In this document: positions 49,300-54,420 of the stretch, piece after piece
Layout of the letters: each line of letters opens with the position of its first letter
Numbering within the stretch: position 1 is the first letter of the stretch
Assembly (NCBI RefSeq): GCF_013213835.1
Contig: NZ_JABSSU010000007.1
Location: 168,758 to 232,757, forward strand
Direction of reading: 5' to 3'
Source of the DNA: Winogradskyella sp.
GTDB taxonomy: Bacteria; Bacteroidota; Bacteroidia; Flavobacteriales; Flavobacteriaceae
Length of the DNA: 64,000 nucleotides
Position numbers and translations under genes: made by a program
The notes under the pieces: model-generated
Seen by the model: the letters and a program-made list of their open reading frames with translations, nothing else
Told to the model about the DNA's origin: nothing
Database searches by the model: none

Positions 49300-49377
49300 C
49301 TGCATTTTGAGTGCAGTGCTCTAACCAAACTGAGCTACAAAGCCTAAAATAGTGGCTCTGACAGGACTCGAACCTGC
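49300..49377 (-). tRNA. Circularly permuted tRNA-like unit, anticodon CAA
   Basis: In transcript order the T arm (GCAGG TTCGAGT CCTGT) and 3' acceptor strand CAGAGCC (49360-49354) come first. A 9-nt linker follows, then the 5' acceptor strand GGCTTTG (49344-49338), the D arm GCTC..GAGC and the anticodon arm CTGCA-CTCAAAA-TGCAG. The two acceptor strands pair over 7 of 7 positions with one G-U. Read as an ordinary linear tRNA, the T arm would belong to the 5' half before it, but those acceptor strands mismatch at 4 of 7. The anticodon CAA would read UUG (Leu), yet no long variable arm is seen. Whether it is charged is unknown. Confidence 0.6.
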
Positions 49378-49380
49378 GCA

Positions 49381-49473
49381 ATTAAAATCTATCGCTCTAA
49401 CCGCTGAGCTACTTCCCCATTTATGCGGTATTATTTTGTGGGGAAGATGGGAATCGAACCCATGACTAATAGA
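49381..49473 (-). tRNA. Circularly permuted tRNA-like unit broken in the anticodon loop
   Basis: Transcript order: TCTAT (49473-49469), variable TAGTC, T arm ATGGG-TTCGATT-CCCAT, 3' acceptor CTTCCCC (49446-49440), 21-nt linker, 5' acceptor GGGGAAG (49418-49412), TA, D arm GCTC..GAGC, ATAGA (49392-49388), then TTTTAAT. The acceptor strands pair 7/7 and ATAGA pairs 5/5 with TCTAT, so a full cloverleaf forms only if the two halves are rejoined in the anticodon loop. This is the gene layout of permuted tRNAs known from red algae and some archaea. The anticodon cannot be fixed without the junction: TTA or TAA are possible. Confidence 0.68.
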
Positions 49474-49938
49474 ACTTGGGACCATTTTTTGGTGAATAGG
49501 TCTAACCTTCAAGTCTAGTTGCATATAAAAACATCATACATCACTGCAACGTTTTATACAATAGTGCTATACCGAAACACCCAACAAGACCAGCTTGATA
49601 TTTTAAAAAAAGCGCGCTGAGAATACCTTCGCTTATAGATAAGCTTTCCTTGGATTATAGCCGTAGCTCTTCCCTAGTTTTCCACACTCATTTCATTGCT
49701 AGAAAGTCATGTACCTATCTGATGCCTAATTACATTGTAGCCGTTCGGCAACTTAGACTTGGCCTGCATAGTGGCTCAAAGACCACGCTTTGCAATTACA
49801 AGGGTTGGCTCCCTCACCATTCATAGGCGTCCTCTTTTGAGGCGGCCTACTAGAATGTTCACCGCACAATTAAGGTTTGCGACCTCAATTGTCCCATATA
49901 TTTCAATGGGTTTAGGCAACCACTAGCTGCTACAATGC
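49474..49938 (-). ncRNA. Structured RNA segment between permuted tRNA-like units
   Basis: No protein gene was supported. The minus strand is dense in hairpins: ACAATT-G-AGGT/ACCT-T-AATTGT (49866-49892), CCCAT/ATGGG near 49895-49912, CCTC-AAAA-GAGG near 49830-49841, GTGG/CCAC (49771-49786), GCTTA/TAAGC near 49632-49645 and GTTGCA/TGCAAC near 49519-49551. No consensus T arm or D arm occurs inside. It may hold divergent tRNA-like units or another ncRNA. Confidence 0.4.
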
Positions 49939-50070
49939 CCGAAGTCTTTTGCTTTATCGCTGTATGAAATGTACAGTGCTCTACCAATTGAGCTATATCC
50001 CTTTTCGATATGGACACTAGGAATCGAACCTAGACCTTTAAGATCTCTTGACCTAGAAGAAGGGCTTCGG
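49939..50070 (-). tRNA. Circularly permuted tRNA-like unit with flanking helix
   Basis: The T arm CTAGG-TTCGATT-CCTAG (50033-50017) and 3' acceptor strand TGTCCAT come before a 7-nt linker and the 5' acceptor strand AGGGATA (50002-49996), the D arm GCTC..GAGC and the anticodon arm CTGTA-CATTTCA-TACAG (49976-49960). The acceptor pairs at 6 of 7 positions, with one mismatch and one G-U. CCGAAG at 50070-50065 and CTTCGG at 49944-49939 can form a 6-bp helix closing the ends, as in precursors of permuted tRNAs. The loop has A at position 33 rather than U, so decoding is doubtful. The outer helix base 50070 is shared with the neighbouring unit. Confidence 0.5.
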
Positions 50071-50160
50071 AAATGGCTTCGTAGATTTTAGCCTACAAAA
50101 TACCAACCTTCTTCTTGTATGTTTCCCAACATACGATACGTTGAGCCACCGAACCATTTC
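50070..50160 (-). tRNA. Divergent tRNA-Pro(GGG)-like unit
   Basis: The acceptor strands GAAATGG (50160-50154) and CCATTTC (50076-50070) pair fully. Between them is a clear anticodon-type arm GTATG-TTGGGAA-ACATAC, with GGG in the anticodon position, and a T-arm-like hairpin GTAG..CTAC whose loop lacks TTCRA. The D arm is poor. It is either a degraded tRNA gene or a tRNA mimic. Confidence 0.4.
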
Positions 50161-50388
50161 TAGTCGGGTACCTCTAATACTGCAATACGCTCCGCAAGAC
50201 TGGATTATCTCCACGTAACCTATTACTACAACTTTTTCTATTGATGTCTCCATCTCAAGCCTCCTTTAAAATTGGCTATAAACCCTAACATACTTCAGCG
50301 GTTGCCCCTAGCATGTTGTGACTTATGTTGGTTGCTTGCTTACTTGTACTACTTTTAAAAAAGCAGTCTCCATTTGCAGTGCCTGCAA
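50161..50388 (-). other. Array segment with hairpins, no consensus tRNA arms
   Basis: The minus strand has TTGCAG-GCA-CTGCAA (near 50374-50388), a long hairpin AACAT..ATGTT near 50287-50317, and a purine-rich AAAGGAGG 7 nt before an ATG at 50253. The reading frame from that ATG runs 66 codons into the neighbouring tRNA-like unit and has no recognisable product. Confidence 0.35.
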
Positions 50389-50464
50389 ACAGATTTATCC
50401 TTGTTACCAAGTTTATCTAAGGACGATAAGCCGCCCCATTACACATTAACCGAAATTAATCTGT
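50389..50464 (-). ncRNA. Weak tRNA-like hairpin unit
   Basis: The end strands ACAGATT (50464-50458) and AATCTGT (50395-50389) pair over 7 bp. Inside is an anticodon-like arm GGGCG..CGTCC and a short hairpin CTTG-GTAA-CAAG where a T arm would be. No TTCRA loop or D-arm consensus is present. It is tRNA-sized (76 nt) but very divergent. Confidence 0.3.
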
Positions 50465-50528
50465 AACGATTGTTTTGTATTACGACATCCAATTTTAAGA
50501 TGTCATAAATTGTCAATGAACGTTTTTG

Positions 50529-50601
50529 TGGAACAGACAGGAATTGAACCTGTATCTCTACATTTTCAGTGTAGCGCAATGACCAACTTTGCTACTGTTC
50601 C
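50529..50601 (-). tRNA. tRNA-Phe(GAA)-like, normal order
   Basis: The 73-nt unit has a perfect acceptor stem GGAACAG/CTGTTCC, a D arm closed by GCAA/TTGC, an anticodon arm CTACA-CTGAAAA-TGTAG with anticodon GAA, and a perfect T arm ACAGG-TTCAATT-CCTGT. No CCA is encoded. It is the most regular unit of the array. The weak D arm leaves open whether it is the cell's main tRNA-Phe. Confidence 0.65.
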
Positions 50602-50646
50602 TCATTTAAGTGTGTAGATTGATAAAATCAGTGCCAATTTAAGTTG

Positions 50647-50718
50647 TAAACTCAATAGGACTCGAACCCATACCTCAAAATTCGTAGTTTTGAATGCTAT
50701 CCATTACACCATGAGTTT
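50647..50718 (-). tRNA. tRNA-Arg(ACG)-like, normal order
   Basis: The acceptor stem AAACTCA/TGAGTTT is perfect, though an A at position 1 is unusual. The anticodon arm CAAAA-CTACGAA-TTTTG places ACG in the anticodon, the D arm is GTGT..GCAT with two G-U pairs, and the T arm is ATGGG-TTCGAGT-CCTAT. No CCA is encoded. A functional tRNA-Arg(ACG) is essential, so a more ordinary copy elsewhere in the genome would argue that this is a specialised paralogue. Confidence 0.6.
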
Positions 50719-50731
50719 ATATTAAAATTTG

Positions 50732-50867
50732 TGGAAGTGGTAGGACTCGAACCTACATGCTTTAAAAGACCTAATTTTAACTCATTTTTTTTCATTTCTT
50801 TTATAGGTTTCGTTGAATTCGTGAACTCATTTCAGTCAGGCGAGCCAACCATTTGCTCAACACTTCC
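50732..50867 (-). tRNA. tRNA-like unit with 54-nt insertion in the anticodon loop
   Basis: The acceptor GGAAGTG/CACTTCC is perfect, the D arm is GAGC..GCTC-like, and the T arm is GTAGG-TTCGAGT-CCTAC. The anticodon stem CCTGA (50840-50836) pairs with TTAGG (50774-50770, one G-U) but encloses 61 nt instead of 7. Joining CTGAA with the last AA would give CTGAAAA, the same GAA loop as the tRNA-Phe-like unit nearby. A 9-bp direct repeat (AACTCATTT on the plus strand, 50779-50787 and 50824-50832) lies inside the insertion. The position is where archaeal and eukaryotic tRNA introns sit. The variable region is also long (13 nt). Confidence 0.55.
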
Positions 50868-50872
50868 TTTTA

Positions 50873-50924
50873 AAAATCGGCAAACTAACTTATAGCTTAA
50901 TTAAAAATTAGTGTTGCCGATTTT
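50873..50924 (-). terminator. Long hairpin between TPR gene and tRNA-like array
   Basis: The 11-bp stem AAAATCGGCAA/TTGCCGATTTT with an inner ACTAA/TTAGT stem ends in TTTTTA on the minus strand. It starts 12 nt after the TPR stop and ends 6 nt before the first tRNA-like unit. It may terminate, attenuate or be a processing site. Confidence 0.65.
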
Positions 50925-50935
50925 CTCCTTCCCTT

Positions 50936-51517
50936 TTACAATAAATTATTTAACCGATTCTGAAACCATCTTTTTGGTGCTTCTTCAGTTTCTTTTTTGG
51001 CCTGATTTTCTATAATTCTGTCTTCATTTTCTTGAGCTTTTCTCTTCTTTCTCACTCGAGCAAGAACTCCATCAACGAAGCTTATAAAATCATCATTTAA
51101 AGCAAACTGTTTTGCATCCTTCAAAGACTTAATAGCGTCTTGATATTTTGCTATTCTCTCAAATAATTGTCCTTGTAATAAAGCGATACTTGCCTTATCA
51201 ATAGCTTTTACAGTAAAAGCAAAGTCAATTAACTTTTGAGCTTCTTCAAAATCCTCATTGTTTATTAAAAGCCTTATATAATCTGGATAGATATCTGGGA
51301 CATCTAACCTGCTCGCTAAGGCACTCTCAAAATAGCTTTTAGCCATATCATATTCGCCCAATTGTTCGTAATGCACTTTGGCCATTAAGTGCAGGGCTTT
51401 CACATTTTCCGGATCGTATGCTAAAGCATAATTTAATGCTTCAACAGCTTTTTCTAATTCCCACGGATAAGCTTCAATAGCTCTAAATAAGTGGATGTTA
51501 TATACATTGTTCTCCAT
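50936..51517 (-). CDS. TPR protein encoded before the tRNA-like array
   Basis: The 193-residue cytoplasmic protein has four or five TPR-like helical hairpins in residues 8-160 (LEKAVEALNYALAYDPENVKALHLMAKVHYEQLGEYDMAKSYFESAL; DFEEAQKLIDFAF; YQDAIKSLKDAK). It ends in a highly charged tail (ARVRKKRKAQENEDRIIENQAKKETEE) suited to RNA or protein binding. It shares strand and likely transcript with the tRNA-like array and slipin gene. A structured leader RNA lies upstream. I infer a role as adaptor in that system; no enzyme activity is expected. Confidence 0.75.
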   Translation of the reverse strand: MENNVYNIHLFRAIEAYPWELEKAVEALNYALAYDPENVKALHLMAKVHYEQLGEYDMAKSYFESALASRLDVPDIYPDYIRLLINNEDFEEAQKLIDFAFTVKAIDKASIALLQGQLFERIAKYQDAIKSLKDAKQFALNDDFISFVDGVLARVRKKRKAQENEDRIIENQAKKETEEAPKRWFQNRLNNLL

Positions 51518-51625
51518 AATACTTCATAGTTGTGCCGAATGAATTTGTATAAATTCAGCAGGTTATTGTTTTAACTCTTTCGGTGTTAAAACTGTTTAGA
51601 CCGACCTATTCTAAATGCCAGGAAT

Positions 51626-51830
51626 AAAAAAATCCGAAACAGTTTACTTGCTTCGGATTATTATTAGAAAAGTAATTTTACCAATAATACCGAAGCCCTA
51701 TAAATGACCCTAAGTCATCACTAAAAATTTGAAATGCTACTATGTACTTTAGCATGGCTTCTTTGTTTTTAATCTGAAATAAATTTCAGAATTCTTATTA
51801 ATTATAGTTTGCAGATGATTAATAAATTCT
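51626..51830 (-). ncRNA. Structured leader or independent ncRNA upstream of the TPR gene
   Basis: From the predicted start near 51830 the minus-strand RNA contains, in order: TTATTAAT/ATTAATAA (51825-51818 with 51802-51795), TCTGAAAT-TT-ATTTCAGA (51790-51773), a three-way junction closed by GAAGCC/GGCTTC (51761-51756 with 51697-51692) holding two hairpins ATGCTA/TAGCAT and ATGAC/GTCAT, and a final stem AATCCGAA/TTCGGATT followed by a T-run. All stems are perfect. The RNA would be about 205 nt. It could be an attenuating leader or a separate small RNA; it matches no family I can name. Confidence 0.6.
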
Positions 51831-51836
51831 GCGATG

Positions 51837-51866
51837 CAAAGATGAGAAGTATTTTTTAATTTCCAA
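51837..51866 (-). promoter_or_regulatory. Promoter of the leader RNA/TPR/tRNA-like locus
   Basis: On the minus strand TTG (51866-51864), a 19-nt spacer and CATCTTTG (51844-51837) fit the phylum promoter consensus with one mismatch in the -7 element. Transcription would start near 51830, directly before the first hairpin of the leader RNA. Confidence 0.6.
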
Positions 51867-52049
51867 ATAAAAATTGAATTTATTTATTTGATTATCAGGT
51901 GTTTGCGTTTGTTTTAAGCAATTAAATCCCTGTCCGCATAGTGCAGATATTTGAAGTTTTTTGCAAGCTTCTGTTTTTCAATAGCTTAATCTTCAATCTT
52001 TATATTTTTAATTTTTAAAATCTATTTTCAAATTTTTTGAATTTTTTCA

Positions 52050-52241
52050 TAAAAAAAGCGTCCAATTTTGTTGGACGCTTACTTCTATTTATAGTTTTCT
52101 CTCTTTTTCCTTACATAAAAGATGATTAAAAATAGACACATATCGTCCTAGACCGTTGAAATAATTCGATACTATTTCCGCGATAATCCCACTGATACAT
52201 CAGTGATTTAGGTGCTCTATGTGCTATTGTATTTATCATTA
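52050..52241 (-). ncRNA. Candidate independent small RNA with terminator, about 190 nt
   Basis: A strong minus-strand terminator (AAGCGTCCAA/TTGGACGCTT, 52080-52056, then a T-run) has no protein gene before it. Upstream, CATATTTG at 52255-52248 is a near-consensus -7 element. The RNA between could form long-range pairs (ATAAT with ATTAT, ATAC with GTAT) around a central ACTGAT/ATCAGT hairpin. The size is like 6S RNA, but I cannot confirm that family. Confidence 0.4.
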
Positions 52242-52405
52242 TGGGCACAAATATGCAATTTTTTAGACAATCAATTCTAATGAACTACTCATTGATACTA
52301 AAAAAACCAATCAAAATGAAATTAGATTAATTATGAATAAGACTAAGAACATTGGTAAACTTTATATTAAGTGATATAGTCAGTATCTTTACAAAAAAAG
52401 AAATT

Positions 52406-52927
52406 ATGTTATCAAAGACAATAGAAGATGCTTTAAATAAGCAGATTAGAATAGAGGCTGAATCATCTCAAGTGTATTTGGCAATGGCCGTTTGGGCAGA
52501 AGTTAAGGGATTAGAAGGAATTTCTAATTTTATGTATGATCAATCTGATGAAGAGCGTGAGCACATGCTAAAGCTTGTAAAATTTGTGAATGAGCGAGGT
52601 GGACATGCGCATGTTTCAGAATTGAATGCGCCTAATGTCACTTTCAATTCGTTCCAAGAAATGTTCGAAAAATTATTAAAACATGAAATTTTTGTTTCTG
52701 AAAGCATTAATGAATTGGTGCATATTTCACTACAAGAAAAAGATTATGCCACACACAACTTCTTACAATGGTATGTTGCTGAACAGATTGAAGAAGAAGC
52801 TGTAGCCAGAACTATCTTGGACAAAATAAACATGATTGGTGATGATAAAGGTGGCTTATACTTATTTGATAGAGACATACAGCAGTTAACCGTAAATTCA
52901 GCTGCACAAGATTTAGGTCCAGTATAA
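52406..52927 (+). CDS. ftn: Ferritin
   Basis: The 173-residue protein has the ferritin four-helix ferroxidase pattern: EALNKQIRIEAESSQVYLAMAVWAE-type first helix (Glu ligand), DQSDEEREHMLKLVKFVNERGG (Glu and His ligands) and WYVAEQIEEEAVARTILDKI. It stores iron as a 24-mer in the cytoplasm. The ATG at 52406 gives the normal start MLSKTIEDALNKQI; a TTG-initiated extension from 52352 adds 18 residues lying in the promoter region and was rejected. Confidence 0.93.
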   Translation: MLSKTIEDALNKQIRIEAESSQVYLAMAVWAEVKGLEGISNFMYDQSDEEREHMLKLVKFVNERGGHAHVSELNAPNVTFNSFQEMFEKLLKHEIFVSESINELVHISLQEKDYATHNFLQWYVAEQIEEEAVARTILDKINMIGDDKGGLYLFDRDIQQLTVNSAAQDLGPV

Positions 52928-52995
52928 AAATGTTAAATTTTATTTAGAATAAATTAAAATAGTTATTTTTGCGCCGTTGATAACGATGAAAATCG

Positions 52996-53172
52996 ATGGG
53001 CAAAAAAAAAGAGAACAAAAAACTTAAAAAAGAACGCATTAAAGTTCTTAAAACAAGTGGCACGGATTCTTTAGGAAAAGTAAAGAGCAAATGCTGTAAA
53101 AAGTATAAAAAAGCAGAACACAAGCGTTGCAAAAAATGTCCGTGTTTTGATCTTCTAAAAAAAGTGGCTTAA
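52996..53172 (+). CDS. Small Lys/Cys-rich protein (58 aa)
   Basis: The frame begins MGKKKENKKLKKERIKVLK and ends with a cysteine cluster KSKCCKKYKKAEHKRCKKCPCFDLL, five cysteines in 19 residues with His between them. Nearly half the residues are Lys or Arg. It should bind a metal ion, nucleic acid, or both. It has its own terminator and lies after ferritin. Such short proteins are easily missed by gene callers. The family seems limited to flavobacteria, from memory. Confidence 0.6.
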   Translation: MGKKKENKKLKKERIKVLKTSGTDSLGKVKSKCCKKYKKAEHKRCKKCPCFDLLKKVA

Positions 53173-53179
53173 CGCCATC

Positions 53180-53208
53180 AAAAAGTCCTCAGAATTGAGG
53201 ACTTTTTT
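53180..53208 (+). terminator. Terminator after the 58-aa gene
   Basis: AAAGTCCTCA-GAAT-TGAGGACTTT forms a 10-bp stem followed by a T-run. Confidence 0.88.
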
Positions 53209-53336
53209 TATAAGGTGACTTACCTTCATTGGTGTATTTATATTACATATTAAAACTACTTTTTGTAACTAATGTTACTTCAATAACATTGAAAATAAGG
53301 TAATTTTGATTGGTTTCATTTTTAAATAATTCATTA

Positions 53337-53825
53337 ATGAAAAATCTAAACCTACTTTTATTATTTTTTGTTGCACTACTTTTTAATTGTAATAACAACA
53401 ATACAGATCCATACGGTCAACATCATTCATCTCATAGTGAAGATGCCATTACTGCAGACACTCATCCGGGAAAAAGACTTTTAGAAACACAATGCTATGT
53501 TTGTCATAATCCTAAAGGACCAGAAAAAGATGGAAGAATTGCACCACCAATGATTGCAATTAAAAAGCACTATATAAATGATAACACCTCAAAAGAAGAA
53601 TTTAAGGAAGCGTTATGGAACTTCTTAAAATCACCTTCAAAAGAAAAAGCAAAACTACATGGTGCGGTGGAAAGATTTGGTTTAATGCCATATCAACCCT
53701 ATCGTCAAAAAGATATAGAAACTATAGGTGATTATATTTATGACTATGACATCGAAGAACCTTCTTGGTTCAAAGCGCATTGGGAAAAGAGACATCGTCA
53801 TAAAGAACAACAATACGAAGAGTAA
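53337..53825 (+). CDS. Haem c lipoprotein (cytochrome c-like)
   Basis: The 162-residue protein has a lipoprotein signal (FFVALLFNCNNNN) and one CxxCH haem site, CYVCHNP. The axial Met is probably in RFGLMPYQPY. A His-rich stretch (HHSSHSEDAITADTHPGK) lies before the haem site. It would sit in the periplasm attached to a membrane and carry electrons. The upstream TTG start at 53310 was rejected because TAATTTTG at 53301-53308 is a promoter element and the signal peptide starts at 53337. Its place upstream of the hydrogenase genes makes it a possible electron acceptor, but it is not in the same tight operon. Confidence 0.8.
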   Translation: MKNLNLLLLFFVALLFNCNNNNTDPYGQHHSSHSEDAITADTHPGKRLLETQCYVCHNPKGPEKDGRIAPPMIAIKKHYINDNTSKEEFKEALWNFLKSPSKEKAKLHGAVERFGLMPYQPYRQKDIETIGDYIYDYDIEEPSWFKAHWEKRHRHKEQQYEE

Positions 53826-54011
53826 AAATGATTAGATTTAATTCTACCAACCTTTCATCACAATTAGTCGTTCAAATATATACACTCGAAAAGATTTAAA
53901 ATACAGTATAAATGAAGTTAGAAGTCTATCACATATCCTTTACCACTGATAAATATCATGTTTTTAACTAAAGATTTAAAGTACTTTTCGATATCATAAA
54001 ACTATACTATT

Positions 54012-54155
54012 ATGTTAACATATAATCTCACAAATTACGGATGGAATAACGGTGTTTTAATGATTGCCGTTTTTGCATTAGTCTGCTTAATTCTTATTGG
54101 TATCTTAATTAATTTTATGACCAGTGGCGGAAATAAAAAAGAACCCGAAGAATAA
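54012..54155 (+). CDS. Single-pass membrane microprotein (47 aa)
   Basis: The 47-residue frame has a polar start (MLTYNLTNYGWNNG), one hydrophobic helix (VLMIAVFALVCLILIGILINFM) and a charged end (TSGGNKKEPEE). A hairpin terminator follows 58 nt later. Size and composition resemble small subunits of respiratory complexes. It lies between the haem c lipoprotein and the hydrogenase genes. No family is recognised with certainty. Confidence 0.55.
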   Translation: MLTYNLTNYGWNNGVLMIAVFALVCLILIGILINFMTSGGNKKEPEE

Positions 54156-54213
54156 ACTTCCTACTTAAACACATTATTGTTTTAAAAAACAGAAAATTCT
54201 TTTTATAAAAAAT

Positions 54214-54240
54214 GGCCGCTAGTTGCTGGTGGCCTTTCTC
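54214..54240 (+). terminator. Hairpin terminator after the membrane microprotein
   Basis: GGCCGCTAG-TTG-CTGGTGGCC forms a 9-bp stem with G-U pairs, followed by a pyrimidine-rich TTTCTCTATTT. Confidence 0.6.
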
Positions 54241-54297
54241 TATTTAAAACTTAATATTTTATTTTGTTTATATATTTTTACGATATATTCAACATAT

Positions 54298-54317
54298 GTT
54301 CGTTTTTGTTCGTTTTA
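54298..54317 (+). promoter_or_regulatory. Tandem 10-bp direct repeat upstream of hupS
   Basis: GTTCGTTTTT and GTTCGTTTTA follow each other directly, about 105 nt before the hupS ATG in an otherwise AT-rich leader. This may be a binding site for a regulator of the hydrogenase operon; no known consensus fits. Confidence 0.35.
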
Positions 54318-54420
54318 TGTCAAATTATATTAAACATTATTAAATTTTCCGTAATTTATTGGTGTTTCTATTCAATTATTTTCATAGATTGAAGCCAACT
54401 AATTAAAACAATCTAATATA

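Noticed and set aside
49354..49418. Ordinary linear tRNA made of the 5' half at 49418-49381 and the T arm at 49377-49361
   Set aside because: Its acceptor strands GGGGAAG and CAGAGCC match at only 3 of 7 positions, while each strand pairs fully with a partner in the permuted arrangement.
49116..49524. Two short minus-strand reading frames (70 and 67 codons)
   Set aside because: They cover the permuted tRNA-like units; the translated sequence is only the reading of T arms and D arms.
49474..49938. Group I or group II self-splicing intron
   Set aside because: No conserved P3-P7 core or domain V motif and no intron-encoded protein were found.
49300..50160. Explanation of the array as tRNA pseudogenes shuffled by recombination
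   Set aside because: Not fully excluded, but three separate permuted pairings plus a matching anticodon stem are hard to obtain by random decay; kept as the main alternative.
50053..50253. 66-residue reading frame with a purine-rich AAAGGAGG before its ATG on the minus strand
   Set aside because: It runs into a tRNA-like unit, has no recognisable protein pattern, and Shine-Dalgarno sequences are a poor guide in Bacteroidota.
52352..52405. N-terminal extension of ferritin from an alternative start
   Set aside because: The 18 extra residues lie in the promoter region and are absent from the ferritin fold, which starts normally at the ATG at 52406.
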